Assembly (NCBI RefSeq): GCF_009674775.1
Contig: NZ_WKKE01000002.1
Span: 230,576-294,575, forward strand
Source of the DNA: Flavobacterium sp. LC2016-23
GTDB lineage: Bacteria > Bacteroidota > Bacteroidia > Flavobacteriales > Flavobacteriaceae
Length of the DNA: 64,000 nt
Direction: 5' to 3'
Positions 52,762-63,100 of this stretch are shown here, piece after piece. A program made the position numbers and the translations under genes. The notes below the pieces were generated by a model. It was not told where the DNA came from. It saw only the letters and a list, made by a program, of their open reading frames with translations, and did not search any database. Position 1 is the first letter of the stretch; every line of letters starts with the position of its first letter.

Positions 52762-53478
52762 TTATTTTTGAGCCAGAGCCGCATCAACATCATTTTTCAA
52801 ATCACCTAAGCCATCTTTTTTGAAGACAATTTTACCATTCTGATATAAAATCAAAGTAGGGAAGACCCTTACGGTTTTTAGATCAGCAATAACCTGAGGG
52901 CTTTCTTCCAGTTCAATTTGGACGATTTTTAGTTTTTCTCCATATTGCGTTCTGAGGTTTTCTAAAATTGGTTTTACGCTTTTGCAGGTGGCACAATATT
53001 TAGATCCGATATCTACCAGAACGTAGTTGTTATCAGCAACAATTTTTTTGTATTCCGGCAGGGTTAATTTGCTCTTTAAATTGGTGTAAAAAGGTTTTCC
53101 GCCACCAATCCAGCTGGCAATTCCGCCTTCTAAAATATAGACTTCCGTAAAGCCTTTTTTGGTTAATTCTGTTGCTAAAAGACCGCTTCGGTAGGCTGCA
53201 ATAGAATAAATAAATACCGGTTGCGACGGATTTAAGGCCGCTGCCGCTTTTTCGAAATTTTCTGATTTGGTATTGAAATTTAGAGCGCCTTCAATATGGT
53301 TTAAGGCAAATTCTTCCGGACCTCTTGCATCCACGATCTGTGGGTTTTTCTGGCTTTTAATTTTGTTATAAAAAGCATCTAACAAAACTACACCTGAACT
53401 TTTATCCTGTGAAAAACCGGCAAGGGTAAAAAGCAGGAGTACGGCGGAGATACTATTTTTGAGTATTTTATGTTTCAT
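52762..53478 (-). CDS. Exported rhodanese-thioredoxin fusion; rhodanese Cys replaced by Ser
   Basis: The 238-residue protein has a signal peptide (SAVLLLFTLAGFSQ), a rhodanese-like domain (about 27-130; VDARGPEEFALNHIEGALNF) and a thioredoxin-like domain (about 140-238) with active site CATC at residues 162-165. In the rhodanese loop YSIAAYRSG the Cys expected at residue 92 is Ser (codon TCT), so sulfur transfer at that site should be lost while the thioredoxin disulfide is kept. It may bind a sulfur compound or partner and reduce disulfides in the periplasm. It is encoded inside the sulfatase locus. Confidence 0.88.
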   Translation of the reverse strand: MKHKILKNSISAVLLLFTLAGFSQDKSSGVVLLDAFYNKIKSQKNPQIVDARGPEEFALNHIEGALNFNTKSENFEKAAAALNPSQPVFIYSIAAYRSGLLATELTKKGFTEVYILEGGIASWIGGGKPFYTNLKSKLTLPEYKKIVADNNYVLVDIGSKYCATCKSVKPILENLRTQYGEKLKIVQIELEESPQVIADLKTVRVFPTLILYQNGKIVFKKDGLGDLKNDVDAALAQK

Positions 53479-53499
53479 AATTTTTTCTCTATTTTAAAG

Positions 53500-53541
53500 T
53501 TGGCAGTGATTTTCAAAGTTGCATTTGAAAAACACTGCCAA
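53500..53541. repeat. 18-bp near-perfect inverted repeat with 6-base loop
   Basis: TTGGCAGTGATTTTCAAA (53500-53517) pairs with TTTGAAAAACACTGCCAA (53524-53541), 17 of 18 positions. It lies 22 bases upstream of the rhodanese-thioredoxin start and 60 after the sterol-desaturase stop. No T-run follows on the minus strand, so an mRNA-stability or protein-binding role is more likely than termination. Confidence 0.8.
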
Positions 53542-53601
53542 TCCTTACTTTATATAATTCCGATTTTGTGCTTCGGATTTCTTTATTTACTTCTGCTTAT
53601 T

Positions 53602-54669
53602 TTATACCTGAGCCGGTTCGTCGTAATAGACCGGACTTGCTGCCGCGACAGGCTCTGCTTTTGGTTTTAGCGGAACAGATAAAACGCCTTCTGCCAAAGC
53701 ACTTCCTTCTTTTTTAGACTTGAATATGGGCCATAAAAACTGGGCATACCATTCTTCTTGTTTATAGGATTTCATTCCGTATGATTTCGGGAATTTGCGG
53801 GTGATCAGCCCTGTTCCGAAGATGATATCCCAGATGAAAAACATATTTCCGAAGTTCCCTTTAAAGTGCCCGACACCATCTCCGCTTGTATCGGCGTGAT
53901 GTGCGTGATGCGTTGCCGGAGTCGAGATCAGGCGCTCTAAAACCCATGCAATTGGATGTAATACCTTGTATTTGTAAAAGGGTTTGTCCCAGGCAATGCT
54001 GGAATGAGCGCCTAAAGTGATGAAACTTTTAATCACCAGTACAAATAAAGCAGGTAATCCTAAACCTAAATACGTCAGCGTGGCCGTTAAATAGATTTGT
54101 GAAAAGAAAACCGTATAAATAAAGTTTTGTCTGGAAGCCATCGCCATTCCCATATACGGAGCGGAATGATGGGTTCTGTGAAAACGCCATAAAAACGGAA
54201 CCTGATGGTGCAAACGGTGGTACCAGTATTGTGTTAAATCATCGGCTATGGCAATCAGGAAAAATCCGCCCCAGAACGGAACCCAGGAGAGGGTATTGGC
54301 CAGATTCGGAATCAGGTAAGGCAAAGCGGTTAAGCTAAAAAAAGCAATTACGGGCGGTAAAAGCAATTTTGGTGCTAAGAAACAAACAATATCTACTTTA
54401 CGTTCTTCGCCTGTCCACTGGTCGTCGTATAAACCTGCGGTAAATTCGATCACACCCAGAATCAGCATAAAAGCGGTTAATCCCCAGGTGCGAATGTTTT
54501 CGAATGCAGGTTTTGCGAATTCTAAAAACGATGGTAAGGTAATATGCGATTCACTCACCAGACCGTTCGTTAATTTAAAATAAAGGAAAATTGCCACTAC
54601 AGGCAAACTGTATATGAAAAGACTGATACTTAAATCTCTTGTTAATTTTTCTTTTTGAACTATTGCCAT
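53602..54669 (-). CDS. Sterol desaturase/fatty acid hydroxylase family membrane enzyme
   Basis: The 355-residue protein has about five membrane helices and the histidine clusters of the family: HRLHH, HRTHH and HHAHH, which bind a di-iron centre used to hydroxylate or desaturate lipid chains. The C-terminal ~60 residues are soluble with a Pro/Ala-rich end. Substrates in bacteria are mostly unknown. Its presence between sulfatases and a sulfate exporter suggests a role on a sulfated or sulfonated lipid, which is inference. It starts six bases after a 39-residue membrane peptide gene. Confidence 0.92.
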   Translation of the reverse strand: MAIVQKEKLTRDLSISLFIYSLPVVAIFLYFKLTNGLVSESHITLPSFLEFAKPAFENIRTWGLTAFMLILGVIEFTAGLYDDQWTGEERKVDIVCFLAPKLLLPPVIAFFSLTALPYLIPNLANTLSWVPFWGGFFLIAIADDLTQYWYHRLHHQVPFLWRFHRTHHSAPYMGMAMASRQNFIYTVFFSQIYLTATLTYLGLGLPALFVLVIKSFITLGAHSSIAWDKPFYKYKVLHPIAWVLERLISTPATHHAHHADTSGDGVGHFKGNFGNMFFIWDIIFGTGLITRKFPKSYGMKSYKQEEWYAQFLWPIFKSKKEGSALAEGVLSVPLKPKAEPVAAASPVYYDEPAQV

Positions 54670-54675
54670 GATTTC

Positions 54676-54795
54676 TTATTTTAAAAATTGATTTATTAAT
54701 GCTAAACCTCCGGCCAGAATGGCTAATGGAACTAAAAATACAATTGCCCCAACGACAATCTTTTTTCCGATAATTTCATAGTCTACTCGTTTCAT
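54676..54795 (-). CDS. Small single-helix membrane protein, 39 residues
   Basis: The ATG at 54795 opens a 39-codon frame ending at TAA (54676-54678), six bases before the sterol-desaturase start. The product has a charged start (MKRVDYEIIGKK) and one hydrophobic helix (about residues 13-33, ending LALINQFLK). Such short one-helix proteins next to membrane oxygenases may be subunits or stabilisers. The close spacing and clean hydrophobic pattern support a real gene, but I do not know the family. Confidence 0.6.
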   Translation of the reverse strand: MKRVDYEIIGKKIVVGAIVFLVPLAILAGGLALINQFLK

Positions 54796-55055
54796 GATTA
54801 TCTTATTTGTTGTTATTATTTATTTAATGGTTTCATTTCAGTTTAAGGCTTTTTTACTTGCTCTGAAAATCAATAAATTGGATAGCGTCACAAAAATAAA
54901 ATAAAAACCTTTTAATTATATGGATTTAGTAGAATTTTATTGATTGGTTTTTTGATAATTTTGTTAAATACTTGCCGTTTTTTGTTATTATTTAACTTTT
55001 TGCATAACAGAGCCATTAGCTGCAACAGCGAATGACCCTGCATACTTATTTAGTC

Positions 55056-56978
55056 TTATTCATTAGTACCGGCAGGTTTATTGGCCTGACGAATTAATTC
55101 CTGAAGATTTTTGCTTTTATCGGTTCCATTGTTGTGTATTCTTCTGCTGAATACATCCTGCCAGTCAATTAGCGGATACACATTATTTTCCTTCGCTTGT
55201 TCATCAAACAGTTTTTGAAGTTCTGCTAATTTTTCAGGATATTTTTTAGCCAGGTTTACACGCTCATTAAAATCTTCATTTAAATTGTACAGCTCCCAAA
55301 CATCCGTATCGAAATTACTTTTGACAGGTGCTTCGTTTTTGCCCAATGAATTTTTTAAAGTAAAGGAATCCGGAAGATGTGCTGCCGCAGCTTTCCATCC
55401 GTCTTTGTAAATCGCTCTGTTTCCGAAAATATAATAGTACTGAACTTTGTGTAAAGATTCGGCTTTGGCATCGTTAAGAGAAGCGTAGAAAGAAGAACCC
55501 TGAATTTTATCCTGCTTGATTTCACGGATCGTTTCCGGTGCTTTAATTCCCGCAATATCCAGTGTAGTCGGAAGTAAGTCTGTTACATGGCTGTATTGAT
55601 TTCTGATTCCGCCTTTTTCTTTGATTTCTTTTGGATAAAAAACAATCAGCGGATTACGTGTTCCACCTTCTGAATGGGCATCTTGTTTCCAGTTTTTGAA
55701 AGGCGAATTCGTTGCCTGTGCCCAGCCTAAAGGGAAGTTGGTATTCAGACCTTTTGCCGTTCCGATTTCTCCGATGTTGTTTAAGTTATCCTGAAGATTT
55801 TTTTCATCAGATACGCCGCCGGCAAAAAGATTCTGGTTGATTGTACCTTGCGTAGTACCTTCTTTACTGGCTCCGTTATCGCCAATGGCCACAAAAATAA
55901 GCGTGTTTTCTAATTGGCCTGTTGCTTTTAGATGCTCTACGATTCTTCCAATTTCATGATCCGTATACGTCAGATATCCGGCGTACACTTCCATAAAACG
56001 GGCGTATACTTTCTTTTGGTCCGGAGTTAGTTTTTTCCAGTCTGCAATAATTGGATTACGTTTCGGTAAAATGGCATTTGCCGGAATCACACCTAATTTC
56101 TTCTGATTGGCTAATACTTTCTCGCGGTACACATCCCAGCCTTCATCAAATTTTCCTTTGTAGGGATCACTCCAGGATTCCGCAACCTGATGAGGTGCAT
56201 GAACAGCTCCCGGTGCGTAGTACAAAAAGAATGGTTTGTCCGGAGCAGCTTTGTGCTGCTTCGTGATATAGCTAATGGCTTTATCCGTAATCTGGTCGGT
56301 CAAGTGTCTTCCGTCCGGAACAACGTGAGTGTTATCTTCTACTAAATCGGGTTTGTACTGATCGGTTTGTGAACCTAAGAAACCAAAAAAGTGCTCGAAT
56401 CCTTTTCCGGTTGGCCATCTGTCGAATGGTCCGGCATCAGATGCTTCTTCATCTGGAGTCAGTCCGTATTTACCAACGGCAAAAGTGTTATATCCTTTGT
56501 CTCTTAAAATCTCGGCAATTGTTCCTTTATCCGACGGAATTCTGCCATCCCAGCCTGGGAAACCTGCTGACAAAACAGTATGCGAAAAGCCGCTTACGTG
56601 CACTTTTCCTGAATTTCTTCCGGTTAACAGAGCGGCGCGGGTAGGGGCACAAATGGCCGTTGTATGGAAGTTGGTGTAACGCAGACCGTTATTGGCCAAA
56701 TTATCGAAAGTCGGGGTTTGTATTAAACCTCCAAATGCGCTTGACGCCCCAAATCCGACATCATCTAATAAAATCCATACAATATTGGGTGCTCCGGCAG
56801 GTGCTTTTAAAGGCTCCGGCCAATATTCTTTAGAATCCGCTAAGGTTTTACCAACAACACCTTTGAAATTGGTGTCTTGCTGATCTTGCGCAAAACCGAA
56901 TTGCGCAACCAGTAATGCGGTAATCAAAAGACCCTTCTTAGGACTTTTGATTGTACTGTAGTTATTCATTTTTTTCAT
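55056..56978 (-). CDS. Arylsulfatase (formylglycine-dependent), long type
   Basis: The 640-residue exported enzyme hydrolyses sulfate esters. After a signal peptide (residues 12-30, QFGFAQ) come the calcium-binding VWILLDDVGFGASSAFGG and the modified-Cys motif CAPTRAALLTGR with Cys110. The segments VGKYGLTPDEEASDAGPFDR, FFLYYAPGAVHAPHQVAESW and FVAIGDNGASKEGTTQG carry other active-site residues. Cys110 must be turned into formylglycine by a maturation enzyme not in this window. It resembles the large arylsulfatases of the PAS group. The substrate is unknown. It follows the shorter sulfatase by 123 bases. Confidence 0.93.
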   Translation of the reverse strand: MKKMNNYSTIKSPKKGLLITALLVAQFGFAQDQQDTNFKGVVGKTLADSKEYWPEPLKAPAGAPNIVWILLDDVGFGASSAFGGLIQTPTFDNLANNGLRYTNFHTTAICAPTRAALLTGRNSGKVHVSGFSHTVLSAGFPGWDGRIPSDKGTIAEILRDKGYNTFAVGKYGLTPDEEASDAGPFDRWPTGKGFEHFFGFLGSQTDQYKPDLVEDNTHVVPDGRHLTDQITDKAISYITKQHKAAPDKPFFLYYAPGAVHAPHQVAESWSDPYKGKFDEGWDVYREKVLANQKKLGVIPANAILPKRNPIIADWKKLTPDQKKVYARFMEVYAGYLTYTDHEIGRIVEHLKATGQLENTLIFVAIGDNGASKEGTTQGTINQNLFAGGVSDEKNLQDNLNNIGEIGTAKGLNTNFPLGWAQATNSPFKNWKQDAHSEGGTRNPLIVFYPKEIKEKGGIRNQYSHVTDLLPTTLDIAGIKAPETIREIKQDKIQGSSFYASLNDAKAESLHKVQYYYIFGNRAIYKDGWKAAAAHLPDSFTLKNSLGKNEAPVKSNFDTDVWELYNLNEDFNERVNLAKKYPEKLAELQKLFDEQAKENNVYPLIDWQDVFSRRIHNNGTDKSKNLQELIRQANKPAGTNE

Positions 56979-57101
56979 TTTAAATAGTTTTTAGTTGATT
57001 AAGTAATAATTTTACTTGTTTGCTTTGGTTAATAGTTCCTGTAGATTAGCTGGCGTTTGTTAGCATTATTTACCTAACATGTAACCAGGATTTTAACTGT
57101 A

Positions 57102-58670
57102 TTATTTTATTTTATTCCAATCTTCAACACCTACTTTTACGGACCATTGCTGATGTAATTCAATCAGGGTCTGGAGCAGTTTTGGTTCTAACTTAGCTAC
57201 ATTTTTTGTTTCTGTTCTGTCGGTTGCAAGATTGTACAATTCCCAGGGCTGATTGTTTTCAGCTACTGCTTTCCACTTGCCTTTTCTTACGGCTCTGCTG
57301 CCTTCATGTTCCCAGAACAAGGCTTCATGCACATCAGATTGTTTTCCTTCAAATTCCTTTTTTAAGCTAATGCCTTCTAAGGGTGTGAGCTTTTTTCCCT
57401 GAAAAGAATCGGGATATTCGAAACCGGCATACTCTAAAAAAGTGGGAAAAATATCAATCAGATGACTTACTCTGCTGCTCAGTGTCCCTGCCTTAATATG
57501 CTTTGGATAATAAGCAATAAACGGCGAAGCAATACCGCCTTCGTGGGTGTTCTTTTTGAATAACCGGAAAGGCGTGTTGCTCACATTTCCCCACGGACTT
57601 TCGTAACTGTCAATCGACGCAACTGAGCCGGGAGTTCCGTTTTTTTGTGTCACATAATTCCAGTTTTTTACATCATCGGCGCTTCCGCCATTATCCGAAA
57701 GAAAAAGAACCAGGGTATTATCTTCTTCTCCCATAGACTTTACCTGCTGGAGGATTTCTCCAATTCCGGCATCCATCCGGTCGATCATGGCGGCATAAAT
57801 TGCCATCTGGGTATCCCATTTGTCTTTTTCTTCGGGACTTATTTTTTTCCAATCCGGCACTTTTTCAAAACGATCGGATAAGCCCCAGTTTTTATCAATG
57901 ATTCCCTGTTCTTTTAATTTTTTAAAACGCCTGGCTCTCCATTTATCCCAGCCTTCCAAATATTTGCCTTTGTATTTTGCAATGTCTTCCGGCAATGCCT
58001 GAATGGGCCAGTGCGGAGCATTATACGCCACATACAGGAAAAAAGGATGTTGCTGGTTTCGCTGTTTTTCTAAAGAATTAATAGCAAAATTGGTAATCTC
58101 CTGTGTCAGATAGGCAGAGGTATCTGTGCGGATAACTTCTTTATCTCCTTTCAAAAAGGTGACTTTTCTTCCGTCGTTATACAAAGGTTCCGAGTTAAAA
58201 TAACTGCTACCATTGTTTTGTAACGTAAAAGAATCATCAAATCCACGATTAACCGCCCAGGCCGATGGTACTAATCCAACGTGCCATTTTCCGGAAACAA
58301 TAGTGTTGTACCCGGCCCCTTTAAGTGCCTGCCCAATTGTGATGCAATGCTCGTTTAAATAGCCCCGATAGGCCGGAAACCCTTTGTCCTGAACCATGTC
58401 TCCAACACCCGCCTGGTGCGGATATAAACCGGTGAGTAATGAAGCCCGTGACGGACAGCAACGCCCCGCATTATAAAACTGGGTTAGAATAAGCCCGTTT
58501 GTAGCGAGCTTATTCAGGTTTGGCGTTTTAATTTCTGAGCCAAAAGCGCCAATGTCTGAGAAACCTAAATCATCTGCCAAAATGACGATGATGTTAGGCT
58601 GCTTTTTTTGTGCAGACAGCTGAAATGGTACAACAACCAACAAGGCAATAAGGAGCAGTTTTTTAATCAT
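57102..58670 (-). CDS. Sulfatase (formylglycine-dependent), short type
   Basis: The 522-residue exported sulfatase has a signal peptide (LLVVVPFQLSAQ), metal motif IVILADDLGFSDIGAFGSE and modified-Cys motif CCPSRASLLTG, with Cys71 as the formylglycine residue. Further marks are VSGKWHVGL, LYVAYNAPHWPIQALPEDI and VLFLSDNGGSADDVKNW. It belongs to a different subgroup from the neighbouring 640-residue enzyme, so the two may act on different sulfate esters or in sequence. It starts 24 bases after susD. Confidence 0.94.
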   Translation of the reverse strand: MIKKLLLIALLVVVPFQLSAQKKQPNIIVILADDLGFSDIGAFGSEIKTPNLNKLATNGLILTQFYNAGRCCPSRASLLTGLYPHQAGVGDMVQDKGFPAYRGYLNEHCITIGQALKGAGYNTIVSGKWHVGLVPSAWAVNRGFDDSFTLQNNGSSYFNSEPLYNDGRKVTFLKGDKEVIRTDTSAYLTQEITNFAINSLEKQRNQQHPFFLYVAYNAPHWPIQALPEDIAKYKGKYLEGWDKWRARRFKKLKEQGIIDKNWGLSDRFEKVPDWKKISPEEKDKWDTQMAIYAAMIDRMDAGIGEILQQVKSMGEEDNTLVLFLSDNGGSADDVKNWNYVTQKNGTPGSVASIDSYESPWGNVSNTPFRLFKKNTHEGGIASPFIAYYPKHIKAGTLSSRVSHLIDIFPTFLEYAGFEYPDSFQGKKLTPLEGISLKKEFEGKQSDVHEALFWEHEGSRAVRKGKWKAVAENNQPWELYNLATDRTETKNVAKLEPKLLQTLIELHQQWSVKVGVEDWNKIK

Positions 58671-58694
58671 TTTATTTATTTCTATGTAAGCCTT

Positions 58695-60170
58695 TTAATT
58701 ATAACCCGGATTTTGTGGCAATCCCACCGGATCGATATTTCTTTCGCTTTGCGGAATTGGATATAAATTATTTCTTTCTGAAACCGAATTTTTAGCCGTA
58801 ACCTTTTTTACTTCTGTTACCAAAGTTCCCCAACGTACTAAGTCAAACCATCGTTGTCCTTCCTGAACAAATTCTTTTTTGCGTTCTTCCTGAATGGCAG
58901 CTCTAAAAGTGGTCTGGTTTAATCCGGCAAGATCTATCGCAGGGTCCGGTGTAGTAATTGGTTTTCCGAAGGCTCTTCTTCTGACCTGATTAATCAGTTC
59001 GTAAGCTTCTGCAGTTGGTGCTCCCTGTTCGTTTATGGCTTCTGACAAAGACAACAAAATGTCAGCATAACGAATGACAGGGAAGTTAATGGCCACATTT
59101 CCGGGAGTCGCCAGATTGTTTAAATCCAGATATTTTTTGAAAATAGGTTTTGGAAAAGTATAAAGTGTTCCGGTAGTCGGGTTAAGCAATTGTTTGGCAT
59201 AACTCACATCTCTTCGGGTGTCTCCCGGAGCATAAATATCATAAAACAACGCTACGTCTGAGATAATATCTGCCGGTTCTGTAGCGGTAAATCCGGTAAA
59301 TGAAGTAGACTGGAAGGTGCTTCCGCTGGATCCGTTTCCGGCCTGATTCGGCTCAAACTGAACAGAGAAAATATGTTCTTTTCCGTTCTTTTTTGTTTTG
59401 GTAAAAATATCCTGAAAATTTTCGAACAAAGCATATCCGTATCCGCCATTGATGACTTCCCTGGCTTTTAAAATAGCATTTGGATAATCTTTTCTCGTCA
59501 GATATACTTTCGCTAAAATGGCTTTGGCAGCTCCTGAAGTGGCGCGTCCCGCATCGGCAGCAGCGTAAGTTGCGGGTAAGCTTTCGGCATCAGTCAAATC
59601 TTTAATGATCTGAGCGTACACTTCATCAACGGTTGCTCTTCTGGATTTTAAACTTTCTAACTGAATAGATGTAGGTTCGTGCAAAACAATCGGAACGCCT
59701 GCCCAAAGACGTACTGCCTGAAAATAAAGCAATCCGCGGATAAACTTGGCCTCGTTGATTAATCTGGTTTTTACGGTCTCAGAGCCTGAAACTTTCGGAA
59801 TGTTATCAATAGAAACATTCGCTCTGTTGATTCCGGCATAAATTTGTCTCCAGGCCACCTGAACACGGTCATTTGTAGCATCATGCGTTAAACTGCTCAT
59901 GGCTCTTACTTGCGGGTTTGTGGCGGAAACTCCGGCAGCTGCATAATCAGAACCCATATCGGTTAAGAAATAAAGGTTTCTGCCGAATAAACTCTGCTCT
60001 CCCGGATCAATATTTAGGGAAGCGTACACAGCAGTTACACTTGCTATGGCATCATCCTGGGTTTTGAAGTAATTGGCTTCGGTTACAAAAGAGGTTGGTG
60101 TTACCTCTAAATCGGTGCACGATGCAAATAGACCGGCACTTAAAAGGAATGTTATAATAATCTTTTTCAT
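58695..60170 (-). CDS. SusD/RagB family nutrient-binding lipoprotein
   Basis: The 491-residue lipoprotein (MKKIIITFLLSAGLFASCTD, lipobox Cys18) has the SusD pattern: DLEVTPTSFVTEANYFKTQD, the helical LINEAKFIRGLLYFQAVRLW and the C-terminal IQEERKKEFVQEGQRWFDLV. It would bind the substrate of the adjacent SusC and close over its pore. Gene order susC-susD-sulfatase-sulfatase suggests a sulfated organic substrate. It starts 18 bases after susC. Confidence 0.95.
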   Translation of the reverse strand: MKKIIITFLLSAGLFASCTDLEVTPTSFVTEANYFKTQDDAIASVTAVYASLNIDPGEQSLFGRNLYFLTDMGSDYAAAGVSATNPQVRAMSSLTHDATNDRVQVAWRQIYAGINRANVSIDNIPKVSGSETVKTRLINEAKFIRGLLYFQAVRLWAGVPIVLHEPTSIQLESLKSRRATVDEVYAQIIKDLTDAESLPATYAAADAGRATSGAAKAILAKVYLTRKDYPNAILKAREVINGGYGYALFENFQDIFTKTKKNGKEHIFSVQFEPNQAGNGSSGSTFQSTSFTGFTATEPADIISDVALFYDIYAPGDTRRDVSYAKQLLNPTTGTLYTFPKPIFKKYLDLNNLATPGNVAINFPVIRYADILLSLSEAINEQGAPTAEAYELINQVRRRAFGKPITTPDPAIDLAGLNQTTFRAAIQEERKKEFVQEGQRWFDLVRWGTLVTEVKKVTAKNSVSERNNLYPIPQSERNIDPVGLPQNPGYN

Positions 60171-60188
60171 TGTCTGTATTTTTTTTAC

Positions 60189-63100
60189 TTAGAAAGTTAC
60201 GTTCAGTCCCGAGATGAATGTTTTTGAGTTTGGATAAGAACCAAAATCAATTCCCGGATATAAGTTGTTTTGTTCGTACGAACTTACCTCCGGATCATAT
60301 CCCGTATATTTTGTCCATGTAATCAGGTTTTCTGCAGAAACATAGAATTTTACGCTTTTTGCCCCCAGTTTTTTGGAGACACTTTTTGGTAATGTATAGC
60401 CCAGTGTGATTAATTTTAATCTCAGGAAAGAGGCATCTTCAACATAACGTTCCGAAACAATTCCTAACGGAGAACTTGAAGCTCTCGGAATTTCATTGCT
60501 TGGGTTTGTTGGGGTCCAGCGATCTTCAAGCGTTGTTGCAGCATTTGTTCCCAGTGTTGAAATTTCTAATTGCTGATTTAAAGCATTGAATATTTTTCCG
60601 CCATAAGATCCCTGGAAAGAGAAATTCAAATCAAAATCGTTATACGAAATCGAGTTGCTGAAACTCCCCACAAATTTTGGCTGGGAGGTTCCAAGATTTC
60701 CTTTGTCAAGCGCTGTAATAACCCCGTCGCCGTTAGTGTCAACATATTTTCGGTCTCCCACTTTAGTGTTGGCTAAACTGTTTATTTTGGGCTGTGTATT
60801 GATTTCTTCCTGAGTCTGGAAAATTCCGTTTGTTTTATATCCCCAGAAAGTTCCTAAAGGCAGGCCTACTTTTACCGTTACCGGCTGTTGCTGTAATAAG
60901 GAACCATTGGGTACTACCGGGAAAAACTGATTTACACCGTTTCCGATAGAAACTACTTTGTTTCTGTTGGCAGAAAAGACAATGTTCGAATTCCAGGAGA
61001 AGTTTTCGTTTTTTAGATTTTCGGTTGTTAAACCAATTTCGATACCTTTATTTTCAACACCTCCAATATTTTGCAGCACACTTGCATATCCGGAAGTAAG
61101 AGGTACCGGAACACTGATTAACAAATCATTAGTTTTTTTGTAATACACGTCAAACACAAAATTGATTTTTCGGTCTAATAATGATAAATCTAAACCCACA
61201 TTATACTGGTCTGTTTTTTCCCATTTTAAGTCAGGATTGGCCAGGCGGGTAGGAGCCAGTCCGGTGTATAAGGTACCTCCAAAAGCATAGTTAACAGAGC
61301 CCATTGAAGCTAATGAAAGATAATTTCCAATTTCCTGATTTCCTGTTGTTCCGGCACTAATTCTAAGTTTAGCCTCCGTTACACCTTTAATGTTATTGGC
61401 AAATTCTTCATCTGTAATATTCCAGGAAAAACCTGCTGACGGGAAATATCCCCAAAGTGATTCAGAACCAAATCTGGAAGAACCATCCGCACGTGCTGAA
61501 AGGGTCAGGTTGTATTTTCCTTTATACGAGTAATTAACTCTCGCAAGCCATGACTTTAAGACACTTTCGAAGGCATCGCTATAGGGTTTGACGGCAACAC
61601 CATCCTGAAGGGCATTGTAAGTGTTGGCATCATTTACAAAAGTATTTGAACCCGCATTTACAACCTCACCCTGTGTATATTGAAGCGTATAACCCGCTAA
61701 AGCAGAAAATTTATGGTTGTCGCCGAAGTTGGTATTGTAGTTCAGCGTATTTTCATTCAGTACAGAACTTACCAATCGGTCTCCAACAGAAGCTAAACCT
61801 TTTGTTCCGGCACCGTTTGAAGTGTTGGAAGGTGCATAGTAATTCTGTTTGGTATTGATTACGTCACCGCTCACCGCCACTTTGGCCGTTAGTTTTTTGG
61901 TTAATCTATACTCGCCAAATAAGCTCGTCAAAATGCGGTTGATTTTAGTTTCGTTGATAGTATTTTCTAAATCGTTAATAGGATTGGGAACATAACCATT
62001 AACAGAAGTTGCATAAGGATTAGAAGTTACGTTATAACTTCCATCAGCATTTTTTATGGGCACGACAGGAGCAGTTAATACGGCACTCGCTAAAGGGTTT
62101 GGATTTCTTCCGCCCGCTGCGTTACTTCCGACACCATTTGAAAGGGAGTTACTGTAATTGGCATTTACCCCAAATTTAAAATTCTGAGAATAATTTTTCT
62201 CGTAATTCACACGAAGGGAAATTCTTTTAAAATCAGATCCAAGGACAATTCCTTCCTGATCAAAATATCCTGCAGAGATCGCGTACCTTGATCTTTCGTC
62301 ACCACCGGAAAGGGATAGTTGATGATTTTGCACCGGGGCTGCGCTTCTAAATGCAGCAGATTGCCAGTCGTAATTGTTGGAAGTTTTGAAGTCTTCAATT
62401 TGGGCAGGAGTAAAAGAAGGCGCCTGCCCGATACTTGCCTGAACATCATTACGTAAACTTGCCCATTGGCTGGCATTCATTAAGTGAAGTTTTTTTGAGA
62501 TGTTTTGAAAGCCATAGTAACCCTGATACGAGATATTATCCTGACCTTTTGTTCCTTTTTTAGTGGTAATAATGACAACACCATTGGCACCACGGGAACC
62601 ATAAATGGCAGTGGCAGAAGCATCTTTTAAAACTTCAATGGATTCAATATCAGCAGGGTTTATGGTCGATAATACATTGATACTGGCTCCCGCAAAAGAA
62701 ACGCCTGCCGAACTGTTTGCGTTATCATTGTAAATCAGGATTCCATCTACCACATACAAAGGTTCGTTACCTGCTGTGATTGAGTTTCCACCGCGAATAC
62801 GTACGCTTGAAGAAGCACCCGGACGGCCTGAACTTTGTGTAACTACAACCCCGGCAACAGCCCCTCTTAAAAGGTTATCTGCCGACGAAGTTACCTGAGA
62901 TAAATTGGCTTTCGGAACCGAAGCTACAGAACCTGTAATGTCTTTTCGTTTTTGAGTTCCGTACCCGACCACCACCAGTTCATCTAATTCTTGTCTTTCT
63001 TCCTTTAAGTGAATGATAACCGGATTTTTATCCACTACAATTTCCAGTTTTTTGTACCCGATATAACTTACTATTAAGGTATACGGAAATTTCTGACCTG

